A DNA stretch of 64,000 nt from CAZNDN01 sp964571815 (GTDB taxonomy: Bacteria; Fibrobacterota; Chitinivibrionia; Chitinivibrionales; WJKA01), in the NCBI GenBank assembly GCA_964571815.1, contig CAZNDN010000005.1, positions 14,242 to 78,241 of the forward strand, read 5' to 3'. Position 1 is the stretch's first letter. Every line of letters starts with the position of its first letter. The position numbers and the translations under genes were made by a program. Below are positions 8,620 to 16,911 of the stretch, in pieces. The notes beneath the pieces are model-generated. The model did not search any database. It was not told the origin of the DNA and saw only the letters and a program-made list of their open reading frames with translations.

Positions 8620-10218
8620 ATGAACCGCCGCACTGTTACTATCGCGCTCCTTTGCCTCGTGTGCTCGATCGTTGTCGGGTACAAGATCAAGGTCCTCGGC
8701 TATCATCCGCGGATGGTCATCCCCGTGTTCGGCTACCGGCTCCTGCTGGACATGCATCTGGACGGCCACGGGAATCCCGTATCGGTAACGACGTTCGTGC
8801 CGCGGTCCACGCCGATGCAGCGAATCAGCGATCTGCGGGTTCGCTCGGGGCCGTTTACTCACGCCACGCATACCGACGGCGACAATACGGTCGCCTCGTG
8901 GCATGCCGACAATGTGACGGGGTCGGTTGAGCTTTCGTTGTCGTATTTGGTGCACAACAAGGCCGTACGCTTCCGTCTTCCCGACTCACTCTCCATTCCA
9001 GCCGATTACGGCCCCCACTATGTATCGTTTCTGCGGGCTACCGATCTTATCCAGAAGGACCATCCGGAGATTGCCGCTCTTGCGCGGCGGTCAGGCATAC
9101 ACGCCCGCGAAAACGCCGTTGACATTACGCGGGCCGCGTTTGACTACGCCGCCGATTCGCTCGGCTCCGCGCGGTTCAGCGCCCGGACCGACGCTCTGCT
9201 GGCACTGAAGCTCCGTGAGGCGAGCTGCAACGGCAAGAGCCGGCTGATGGTGGCCCTGTTGAGGCACCGCGGCATACCCGCGCGCCTGGTCGGCGGCATT
9301 ATCCTCGAAACGGGCAGGAAGCGGACCACGCACCAGTGGGTGGAAGCCCGCCTGGGAGACCGGTGGGTACCGTTCTGTCCTCTCAACGGGTATTTCGCCG
9401 AGCTGCCCGATACCTACCTTGCGGTGTACCGGGGCGACGAGTCGATGTTCGTGCGAACCGCAAACGTCAACTTCAAATACGGATTCCATATTCGCGGAGT
9501 CATGCTCCCCCGCCATAACCGCGAGGCGGTCACGCAGGCGTCGCTGCTGAACATCCTCAACCTCTGGGAAATGTTCAGCCGGGCAGGCATCCCGCTGGAG
9601 CTGCTCAGGATTCTGCTCATGATCCCCCTCGGCGCAGTCGTGATCATCATCTTCCGAAACGTCATCGGTGTCCACACCTTCGGCACGTTTCTTCCCGTGC
9701 TCATTGCCACGGCGTATCGAGATACCGGGCTGTTGTGGGGCCACATGGTCTTTGTCGTCGTAATCGGGGTCGGTGTGCTCGTCAGGCTCCTGCTCGACCG
9801 CTACCGTCTTCTTCATTCGCCGAAACTCACCATCATCCTCGTGTCGGTTATCGTGACCCTGATTCTGCTCACGGTAGCGGGTATCAGGACCGGCCTGCGC
9901 AGTCTCTTCGGCGCATCGATGTTTCCTCTGGCGATCATGGCAATTACGATCGAGCGGTTCGGTATTGTAAGCGAGACCCGCGGACTGCGCCACGCGCTCG
10001 TGGTGTGTTTCTGGACGATAGTGGTCGTGACGTTCTGTTACCTTTCCATGCTCTCGATCTTCCTGCAGTCGATTGTTCTGACGTTTCCCGAGACCCTGCT
10101 GCTGATTGTGGCGGCCAGCATGTACCTCGGCTCCTGGAACAACCTTCGTCTTTCGGAATTCATACGGTTCCGACGATTGATTTTCGGTACGCGTGGAGGT
10201 ACCCGTGTCGGCAACTGA
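8620..10218 (+). CDS. Transglutaminase-like domain fused to seven membrane helices
   Basis: This 532-residue inner-membrane protein has an N-terminal anchor (about 5-25, followed by the family-typical KIKVLGYHP), an extracytoplasmic domain, a transglutaminase-like fold (about 170-300) and seven hydrophobic helices (about 325-516). It belongs to the family annotated as inactive transglutaminase fused to 7 TM, which accompanies RimK-like ATP-grasp ligases. Here the Cys (SCNGKSRLM, about 202) and His (THQWVEA, about 238) are present, but the usual Asp position reads CPLNG. ATG 8620 follows GGAAAGAG. Its stop lies 14 bp inside the next gene. A role in handling a peptide or amide bond outside the membrane is inferred from the family. 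Confidence 0.88.
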   Translation: MNRRTVTIALLCLVCSIVVGYKIKVLGYHPRMVIPVFGYRLLLDMHLDGHGNPVSVTTFVPRSTPMQRISDLRVRSGPFTHATHTDGDNTVASWHADNVTGSVELSLSYLVHNKAVRFRLPDSLSIPADYGPHYVSFLRATDLIQKDHPEIAALARRSGIHARENAVDITRAAFDYAADSLGSARFSARTDALLALKLREASCNGKSRLMVALLRHRGIPARLVGGIILETGRKRTTHQWVEARLGDRWVPFCPLNGYFAELPDTYLAVYRGDESMFVRTANVNFKYGFHIRGVMLPRHNREAVTQASLLNILNLWEMFSRAGIPLELLRILLMIPLGAVVIIIFRNVIGVHTFGTFLPVLIATAYRDTGLLWGHMVFVVVIGVGVLVRLLLDRYRLLHSPKLTIILVSVIVTLILLTVAGIRTGLRSLFGASMFPLAIMAITIERFGIVSETRGLRHALVVCFWTIVVVTFCYLSMLSIFLQSIVLTFPETLLLIVAASMYLGSWNNLRLSEFIRFRRLIFGTRGGTRVGN

Positions 10219-11095
10219 AAACCTTCAGCGAATCCTGGGGCTCAACTGCCGCAATATCGACTACGTGTCGCGATACAATCGCCGCGATCTGCTGCACCTT
10301 GTCGACAACAAGCTCGAAACAAAGAAGGTGCTTCAACGAGCCGGCATTCCTCACCCTCGCCTGCTTCGGGCCTACGAATGGTTCTGGGAGCTGGACGGTT
10401 TCTCCGGTGACCTGGATTCCATCGATACGTGCGTGCTCAAACCCTCCCGGGGGCTCTCGGGCGCGGGCGTTCTGGTTCTCAGGCGCGAAGGCCGGGATGA
10501 ATGGCATACCCCGTCGGGCCACCGCTACACTCCCGCCGACCTCGCCCACCATGCCTCGGATATCCTCTACGGCGTCTACTCGATCGACAACACGACCGAC
10601 ACCGCCCTGCTGGAGAAAAGAATCGTCCCGTCGTCCTTCTTCACCCGGATCGCTCCCGCGGGTATTGCCGACATACGGGTGATTGTCTTCGGCGGAGAAC
10701 CGGTCATGGCCATGAGCAGGTTTCCGACATGGGAGTCCGACGGAAAGGCCAATGTTACGCTCGGGGCCGTGGGTGCGGGGGTGCATATGGCAACCGGGGA
10801 GATCATATCGGCCTCGACCAAACGCGGCCCCCTCGACACCCATCCCGACAGCGGCGTCCGGCTGCGGGGAAAGACGATTCCCTTGTGGAGTGAAGTACTG
10901 CGGATTGCCTCGCGCATTCAAGACCACGTGGCGCTGGGCTACCTGGGAGTGGATATCGTGATTGACGAGAACGAAGGGGCGCTGGTTCTTGAGCTGAATG
11001 CGAGGCCCGGCCTGGAGATCCAGAACGCCAACGGACGCGGATTGAAGCGCCTGCTTCAGCGCCGCGGCTCACCCGGGGAGGCCCCTGCGTGGTAA
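10205..11095 (+). CDS. RimK-like ATP-grasp ligase (alpha-L-glutamate ligase-like)
   Basis: The 296-residue protein has the ATP-grasp fold. It shows the nucleotide loop KPSRGLSGAGVLVL (about 80-95), a LLEKRI/SSFF segment, DIRVIVFGGEPVMAMSR, the metal-binding end (VLELNARPGLEIQNANGRGLKRLL), and an Arg-rich N-terminus typical of the group tied to 7-TM transglutaminase proteins. Such enzymes join an amino acid to a carboxylate with ATP. The true substrate is unknown. GTG 10205 is preceded by GGAGGT; an in-frame GTG at 10193 lacks a good ribosome site. The start overlaps the upstream gene and the end overlaps the TPR gene by 7 bp, so translation is probably coupled. Confidence 0.9.
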   Translation: MSATENLQRILGLNCRNIDYVSRYNRRDLLHLVDNKLETKKVLQRAGIPHPRLLRAYEWFWELDGFSGDLDSIDTCVLKPSRGLSGAGVLVLRREGRDEWHTPSGHRYTPADLAHHASDILYGVYSIDNTTDTALLEKRIVPSSFFTRIAPAGIADIRVIVFGGEPVMAMSRFPTWESDGKANVTLGAVGAGVHMATGEIISASTKRGPLDTHPDSGVRLRGKTIPLWSEVLRIASRIQDHVALGYLGVDIVIDENEGALVLELNARPGLEIQNANGRGLKRLLQRRGSPGEAPAW

Positions 11096-13662
11096 AGAAT
11101 ACGGGAGAAGTAGTCAGGTCGTACCTCTTCCCCCTGGGACTCCTTGCGGGGCTGCTGCTGAGTAATTTTCTCAACGCAACGGGGCTGTTCAAGGAGTGGC
11201 TGGACACCGATGAACTCGAAGTGCGGGTCGTGGACCTTGTTTCACCCCGGGAGCGGGAAGGCAGGGAGGGATTGGAATCGGAGGGCCTCCATTACGAAAC
11301 AATTCTTCAGGACGAAAACGATCCGCGAATCTCGGGCGCGGCCGCCCGCGGCTTCGAGCAGGGCCAGCGCGCCCTGAAACGCGCCGACTACCGAAAGGCC
11401 CTGACTCTCTTCGAGGAAGCCCGCACGCTCGACTCGCTCAATCCGGTACTCATGAGCCAGATCGGAATGGCGGCAATGAATCTCGGTGACACGGCGCGCG
11501 CGCGGACGTTTTTGAACGACGCCGTGCACCTCGATCAAAGCTTTGCGCGGGGCTATTTCAACCTGGGTTTCTTTCGCATGCAGCACGGAGACCGGGCGGG
11601 AGCACGGAAGGCGCTGGAGAGTGCGATCCTGCTTCAACCCAACTACGATATCGCTTACTACAATCTTGGAGTTCTTGAGCTGCGGGACGAAAACCTCGAC
11701 AAGGCCGGATCGCACTTCCTGCGGGCACTGTCACTGAATCGCTCGCCCCGCTTCGCCGCCGCTCACTATAACCTGGGTCTGATCTACCAGCGTCTGGATA
11801 ACCCCTCGCGAGCCGCGCATCATTATCGACGTGCCGTGAAATTGAACCCGTCACATACGGCCTCCCGTTTCAATCTCGGCCTTCTGTACATCGATCAGGG
11901 CGAATATTCCCGTGCCCTGAGCCTCTTCCGTACCCTTGCCAGACTCGAACCGGACAATCCGAAACACCCTTTCAACATCGCCCTTATCCACCTGCGCAAC
12001 GATCGGAACGAAAAGGCCCTCCGGTTCCTCGATTCGGCCATTGCCCTCGATACGGCCTACGCACCGGCTCATTTCAACCGCGGGCTGGTGCTCTCGAAGA
12101 TGGGGCGGAGGGAGGATGCCCTGGTGTCGTACTACGGCTCGCTCGATGCCGCACCCGCAAGTCCCGCCACCCATTTCAATATTGCCAAGGTCTACGAAGA
12201 CGCCGGAGAGGCCGATTCGGCCCTGGCTCACTACGAGGAAGCACTGCGGCTCAATCCCGAGTACGCAAAGGCCTACAGCAGCCTGGGCGTCTTCTTTCTC
12301 CGCCGGGATTCGCTCCCTTCCGCGCTTCGCGCACTTCGCACCGCCCTGGGATACGCACCGTCCCGTGAGGACAGTATCGACATCCTGTACAACACCGGGG
12401 TGGTACGACTTCGACAGAACAAGTACTCCAGGGCACAGGCATGTTTCGACTCGGTACTGTCGTATCGGCCGAGGCACCTCGAGGCCATGTTCAACGCCGG
12501 AGTGACACGCCTGGGAGCCCGGGAATACGAAGAGGCGGAGGGCTACTTCACCCGGGCCCTCCGCATCGAGCCCCGGCACAAGAAATCCCTGTTCAACCTG
12601 GGCGTAGCCTACAGCAAGACACGACAGTATCGCCTCAGCAAAGAGGTCTTCAGACGCCTGGTCTCGATCGATTCCGGCAACGCGGAGCCGTGGTTCAACC
12701 TGGGACTCGTGTATGCGGCCCAGGACAGCCTCGACAGCGCATCGGCCATGTACGCCCGTGCGGTTACCCTGCGGAAAAACTATCCGGCAGCCTACCTCAA
12801 CCGGGGTGTTGTCCTCGCCCGCCGGGGGAAGTACGCCGAAGCGATCGGGCAGTACCGCCGTGCCCTCACCTTCGATCCCGGCTACCTCGAAGCGCACTTC
12901 AACTTCGGCCTGGCCCTGGCGAACATGAAACGCTACGATGAAGCCGCGCAACGGTACCTGGCAACCCTTCGGCTCGACGACACCTACGGTGAAGCGTACA
13001 ACAATCTCGGTCTGGTCTATGCCGAATCGGGCGCCATCGAGAAAGCCGTGCAGGCCTACCTCAAGGGACTGGAGCTGGATCCCGACAACCGTACCATCCT
13101 GTTCAACCTTGCGCGGGCCTACAGCAGAGGCGACCGCCCCGAGAAAGCCCTCAAAACATACCAGAATGTGATCGAACTGGCGCCGGACTACCTTGAAGCC
13201 CGCAACAACCGGGCGATCATCCTCATGCGGCGCCGGCGCTACAAACAGGCTATCGCCGAACTCAAGAAGATCACCCGCATCGATTCCTCCTACGCCACTG
13301 CCTGGTACAACCTCGGAGTATGCTGTCGCAAGAGCGACGCCGACACCGAGGCGGAGCGGATGTATCGACGGGTACTGGCGCTGGAGCCCAACAACCACAA
13401 GGCCCTGATCAACAGGGGAACGATCCTGCTTGAACGCAACGAACTTGAAGAAGCAGAGGCCATGTTTTCGCGCGCAACGCGGGCGCGCAGCGACTACTGG
13501 AACGCATACTACAGCCTTGCCCAGGTACAGCTCAAACTCGGCAAGCCTTCACAGGCCGAAGAAAACGCTCTCCGGGCGCGGGAACTGAACCCCTCCCACA
13601 AGGGAGTGAGGAAACTGCTCGCATCGATCCGGAGTCACATACGAAGCGCCCGGGCTCTCTGA
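11089..13662 (+). CDS. Membrane-anchored TPR repeat protein
   Basis: The 857-residue protein has one N-terminal hydrophobic anchor (about 11-28) and then roughly 20 consecutive tetratricopeptide repeats from about residue 85 to the end. The TPR pattern is very regular (A-x-x-x-x-x-x-A/G with YNLG/FNLG and P at the unit end). No catalytic domain is visible. It starts at GTG 11089, overlapping the ATP-grasp stop, so it belongs to that operon. It presumably scaffolds protein contacts on the periplasmic side, inferred from the anchor and TPR function. In the gammaproteobacterial version of this locus the partner I know is instead a retropepsin-like protease. Confidence 0.9.
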   Translation: MVKNTGEVVRSYLFPLGLLAGLLLSNFLNATGLFKEWLDTDELEVRVVDLVSPREREGREGLESEGLHYETILQDENDPRISGAAARGFEQGQRALKRADYRKALTLFEEARTLDSLNPVLMSQIGMAAMNLGDTARARTFLNDAVHLDQSFARGYFNLGFFRMQHGDRAGARKALESAILLQPNYDIAYYNLGVLELRDENLDKAGSHFLRALSLNRSPRFAAAHYNLGLIYQRLDNPSRAAHHYRRAVKLNPSHTASRFNLGLLYIDQGEYSRALSLFRTLARLEPDNPKHPFNIALIHLRNDRNEKALRFLDSAIALDTAYAPAHFNRGLVLSKMGRREDALVSYYGSLDAAPASPATHFNIAKVYEDAGEADSALAHYEEALRLNPEYAKAYSSLGVFFLRRDSLPSALRALRTALGYAPSREDSIDILYNTGVVRLRQNKYSRAQACFDSVLSYRPRHLEAMFNAGVTRLGAREYEEAEGYFTRALRIEPRHKKSLFNLGVAYSKTRQYRLSKEVFRRLVSIDSGNAEPWFNLGLVYAAQDSLDSASAMYARAVTLRKNYPAAYLNRGVVLARRGKYAEAIGQYRRALTFDPGYLEAHFNFGLALANMKRYDEAAQRYLATLRLDDTYGEAYNNLGLVYAESGAIEKAVQAYLKGLELDPDNRTILFNLARAYSRGDRPEKALKTYQNVIELAPDYLEARNNRAIILMRRRRYKQAIAELKKITRIDSSYATAWYNLGVCCRKSDADTEAERMYRRVLALEPNNHKALINRGTILLERNELEEAEAMFSRATRARSDYWNAYYSLAQVQLKLGKPSQAEENALRARELNPSHKGVRKLLASIRSHIRSARAL

Positions 13663-13691
13663 GCGACACTTTTCGAACTACCGGAGACTGA

Positions 13692-13880
13692 ATGACGTAC
13701 TTCCGTCGACGTAGTAGTACCCCCGCACACATCGCCGCGGCAACACTCCCGTTGGTGATGTGTCTTGCGGCGGCCCCGTCACCTTCGCTGTACTATGCTC
13801 TCAGCGGAAGAGTATCGCTGGACTCCAATGTCCCGCGGGATACCACCGAAGAATTCGGGTGGTATGCGGCTCCGTCGTGA
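13692..13880 (+). CDS. Short secreted-protein-like ORF, possible gene remnant
   Basis: This 62-codon frame starts 27 bp after the TPR gene stop, behind GGAGACTGA. It has a credible signal peptide (basic start, hydrophobic core AAATLPLVMCLAAA) and continues LYYALSGRVSLDSNVPRDTTEE, which resembles the first strand of outer-membrane barrel proteins, then stops. It may be a genuine small secreted peptide, or the surviving start of a truncated barrel gene. I cannot tell which. The kinase promoter lies about 60 bp beyond its stop. Confidence 0.35.
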   Translation: MTYFRRRSSTPAHIAAATLPLVMCLAAAPSPSLYYALSGRVSLDSNVPRDTTEEFGWYAAPS

Positions 13881-13938
13881 AAGCCGGGCGCCCCCCGCGC
13901 CGGCCCGCCATGCGTTCCCGCTTCCCGTCGAATTCGCT

Positions 13939-13967
13939 TTGCAGCGGGTGCTCCCCTATAGTACAAT
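13939..13967 (+). promoter_or_regulatory. Sigma-70 promoter of the first kinase module
   Basis: TTGCAG at 13939-13944 and TACAAT at 13962-13967 are 17 bp apart. The predicted start near 13974 falls at or just past an in-frame ATG at 13972, so the ATG at 14014 is the more likely translation start. Confidence 0.6.
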
Positions 13968-14013
13968 CATAATGGACCAATCCCGGGCGTCCGACGTCCG
14001 GAAAGGGTGGGGT

Positions 14014-16002
14014 ATGCCCGAAGGCAGAGTTATTATCAAATCCACCAGGGAAGCGCTTTCGCGCCTGCCGGGAAGTGTGATGCTTCCCGACGGGACCAAG
14101 CCCGTTCGCCTGGGCTCCGGCACCGTCACCTCCCTGCTCAGCGTAGGCGGCATGGCCATCATTTACAGGATCTGGAACCCGGAACTCGAAGTCAGCCGGG
14201 CGGTCAAGCTCCTGCACCCCGACCACACCAAAGAGTCGGAAGACCGGTTCCATACCGAAATGAAAATCACGGCCAAGCTCCATCATCCAAATATCGTCGA
14301 GATCTATGCGGTCGGCAAATGGAACGACCTCCCCTACATCGAAATGGAGTGTATCGAGGGGCTGACCCTGGAGGAGATGGTCGGCTCCCACGGGAGCCTG
14401 CCGCTTGAAGTATGCACCTCGCTGGGGATCATGGTGGGCCGCGCGCTCAACCACGCACACCACCAGAGCTACATGATCTACGGAAAGAAGTACGAAGGGA
14501 TCATACACCGGGATCTGAAGCCGGCCAATGTGATGGTGACCAACGCGGGCGTGGTCAAGCTCATGGATTTCGGCATTGCCAAACCGACCTCCGCGGGCCT
14601 GCACACCATGGACGGCATGGTCGTGGGGACCCTGCAGTACCTGGCGCCCGAGCAGCTCGACGGCAAGGAGACCGACATCCGGGCGGATATCTACTCGTTC
14701 GGGACCCTGCTCTACGAAATGCTTACCGGCAACCGCGTATTTCCCGAAAGCAATATCGCAAAGCTTGTCCCGGCCAAGCTCAGCAACAGATTCACGCCGC
14801 TGGAAGATTTCAAGCTCAGAATCCCCCGCAGACTGGTCAATCTCACACATCGTTGTCTCAAACAGGAGAAGGAAAAACGCATTCAGACGATGCTCGAACT
14901 CCTGCGGGAGCTTGGCAGGATCCACAAGAAGCTCACGAACCGTTCCCCCGAGCAGGTGATGGCGCAGTTCATGAAGGAGAGAACGAGGGGAGCGGGCGAC
15001 GAAAAAACCGTAGCTTCAGTGCGCAGAAGACATCCCATTGTACCGGCGCTCCTCTGGGTGTTCACGTCGGCGGCGCTGCTGCTGACCGCGGGATTTGTCC
15101 TCTACAGCACGATCCTTCAGGGCAAATTTCCGTGGCAGAGCCCCGGAGAAACGAAGGCCGAATGGTCAATGATCCGGAAAACCCCTCCCGTGCCGAGACG
15201 CCCGGACGCCTCCCCGGCTCCCCCGGCGAAGAAGGCGCCGGCCGAAAGAAGAGAAGAATCGGTGACAACGGTGTCACGGCCGCCGGCAGGTGCGTCCTCG
15301 ACGGCGCGTTCGGCCAGGCCCCGCCGGCGCAGCACCGTTCCAATTACACGCGGACCCACGCGGCCTCGTCGGGCGAAGCCTGCCGCCGCGGCGCCGACGC
15401 CGCCCGGGAAGAGAGCGGGTGAGGAGAAACAAACGCCGGCCCCAACGCCCCGGCCTCCCGGCTTTGTGGAAAAAATGAAGAAGCAGCACAACACTTCCGA
15501 TCTCGTGCGCATCATGATCGCCGAAATCGACGAGGGCCGACACGACAACGCCCTCCGTCTCTACGATCACCTTACACCGTCGCAGGCGCAATCCGGGGAC
15601 GCTCTGCTGGCGAAGTTTCAGGCGCTTGAAGCCGACGGGAGTCCCGGGAAGCTGTCGCGCTTCTTGAAGACCAACAATATTGCCGACGGCACCTTCTACG
15701 CCCGAAAAGCACTCATGTTCCTGGAGGAAGGCAGCCCCTCGAAAGCGCTTTCATTCCTGAGCACGGCCGAACGAACCCACACTCGACTGACATCCAACGA
15801 AGACTTGCAATGTGAAATCGCCTATCGCCGCGCGCAGTGCCGCAGCAGGTTGTTCGACGCATCCGGGGAGGAAGCTACAAAGAAGGACGCCATGGAAGCG
15901 TGGTTCAACGTGAAATCGCTGCTGCGCCGCAACCCCGAACACCCTTTCTACCGCGAGGCCGATTCCGAAATCAGGCGGATCAGCGCCGCAACCGCACAGT
16001 AG
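14014..16002 (+). CDS. Membrane Ser/Thr protein kinase with C-terminal repeat region (module A)
   Basis: The 662-residue bacterial Hanks-type kinase has an active-looking catalytic domain: a Gly-rich loop ending SVGGMA, AVK lysine (RAVKLL), HRDLKPAN, DFGIAKP, and the APE-equivalent LAPEQL with YSFG. One membrane helix follows at about 343-368, then an Arg/Pro/Ala-rich linker and a helical C-terminus resembling TPR-like repeats. The N-terminal kinase is cytoplasmic and the tail periplasmic. The start at 14014 is supported by GGAAAGGGTGGGG and by the promoter position. It is followed 6 bp later by the beta-helix gene. A paralogue lies at 46764-48467. Confidence 0.92.
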   Translation: MPEGRVIIKSTREALSRLPGSVMLPDGTKPVRLGSGTVTSLLSVGGMAIIYRIWNPELEVSRAVKLLHPDHTKESEDRFHTEMKITAKLHHPNIVEIYAVGKWNDLPYIEMECIEGLTLEEMVGSHGSLPLEVCTSLGIMVGRALNHAHHQSYMIYGKKYEGIIHRDLKPANVMVTNAGVVKLMDFGIAKPTSAGLHTMDGMVVGTLQYLAPEQLDGKETDIRADIYSFGTLLYEMLTGNRVFPESNIAKLVPAKLSNRFTPLEDFKLRIPRRLVNLTHRCLKQEKEKRIQTMLELLRELGRIHKKLTNRSPEQVMAQFMKERTRGAGDEKTVASVRRRHPIVPALLWVFTSAALLLTAGFVLYSTILQGKFPWQSPGETKAEWSMIRKTPPVPRRPDASPAPPAKKAPAERREESVTTVSRPPAGASSTARSARPRRRSTVPITRGPTRPRRAKPAAAAPTPPGKRAGEEKQTPAPTPRPPGFVEKMKKQHNTSDLVRIMIAEIDEGRHDNALRLYDHLTPSQAQSGDALLAKFQALEADGSPGKLSRFLKTNNIADGTFYARKALMFLEEGSPSKALSFLSTAERTHTRLTSNEDLQCEIAYRRAQCRSRLFDASGEEATKKDAMEAWFNVKSLLRRNPEHPFYREADSEIRRISAATAQ

Positions 16003-16008
16003 CAGCCT

Positions 16009-16911
16009 ATGATACCTCCGCCCTCATCACTTGCGCGCCGGGTTTGCTTCCTCGTGCTTCTACCGGGGGCCCTTGTTTCCGGCCCGGCGACCGGGACGGC
16101 CGAAATCGGTGACGAGCCTCTGTTTGACACACTGGCCGGACAACTTCCGGGTGTGCTCTTCGCGGGCAAGGGACCGTATCGTGTCGTGGCCGACGTCTAT
16201 GTGCCGGCCGGGAAAACCGTCAGTATCGAAGCGGGGACGGTACTGCTGTTCAAGAATTTCACGGGGCTGCAGGTAATGGGGAGGCTTCGCGCCAACGGCA
16301 CGAGAACGGCCCCGGTCGTTTTTACGTCCGAGAACGATACGGCCTGTAACCCACACAGCACCGTGCAGGCGGCACCCTACGACTGGAACGGCGTCTTTCT
16401 GCTCGAGGATGCCGTCGGGTCGCATCTGTCGCATGTCCACACACGCTACTCCGTCGAAGGCATCACCTCCCTGACACGGTTCATCCGCCTGGAATCCTGC
16501 GTCTTTCGCCACAACGGACGAGCCGATTTCACCATCGAAGGTGAAGAGAAGATAATCGAGCATCAGCCTTACAACTACGCTCTTTCCGTGGATAATGCAA
16601 CTGATGCGGGTATTCCGGTAACCATCCTGCGCGACCCCCTGGCCGTCAGAAGGAACCTTACCCGCTATTCGGGAATCGCTCTGGCGGTGGGGGGGTGCAT
16701 CACCGGGGCACTCTACACCGCCAACCTGCAATCGTCGTCCCGAAAATTCGATCGACTCTGCGGCACCGATCCACAAAACCTTGCCGAGAATTCATCGAGC
16801 ACCTGGCGCCGTGCACGTTCGGACCGCAACGCCGACGCGGCCCTGACCATTGCCGGCTGGGTTCTTGGTGCTCTCGGTGGAGGAGCCCTCGTATGGTCGT
16901 TCACGTTCTAA
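16009..16911 (+). CDS. Secreted beta-helix protein with C-terminal two-helix membrane hairpin (module A)
   Basis: The 300-residue protein begins with a signal peptide (hydrophobic core VCFLVLLPGALVSG). Residues about 55-190 carry the pattern of short right-handed beta-helix proteins (VYVPAGKTVSIEAGTVLLF, LQVMGRLRANGT, PVVFTSEND, YDWNGVFL). It ends in two hydrophobic helices, about 224-242 and 283-300, separated by a charged helical loop. It is clearly homologous to the protein at 48770-49633: both have LQVMG/LRVMG, PVVFTS-ND and DWNG in the same order. It starts 6 bp after the kinase stop. Function unknown; a sensor or scaffold partner of the kinase is inferred from pairing. Confidence 0.85.
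   Translation: MIPPPSSLARRVCFLVLLPGALVSGPATGTAEIGDEPLFDTLAGQLPGVLFAGKGPYRVVADVYVPAGKTVSIEAGTVLLFKNFTGLQVMGRLRANGTRTAPVVFTSENDTACNPHSTVQAAPYDWNGVFLLEDAVGSHLSHVHTRYSVEGITSLTRFIRLESCVFRHNGRADFTIEGEEKIIEHQPYNYALSVDNATDAGIPVTILRDPLAVRRNLTRYSGIALAVGGCITGALYTANLQSSSRKFDRLCGTDPQNLAENSSSTWRRARSDRNADAALTIAGWVLGALGGGALVWSFTF

Noticed and set aside
11851..13398. Minus-strand frame of 515 codons opposite the TPR gene
   Set aside because: It is a long shadow frame produced by GC-rich repeat coding; the plus strand has regular TPR units and overlaps its operon partner.
16695..16892. Longer N-terminus for the Ig/FN3 lipoprotein
   Set aside because: The extra 66 codons lie in another frame of the beta-helix gene, and ATG 16893 has a good ribosome site directly before a lipoprotein signal.
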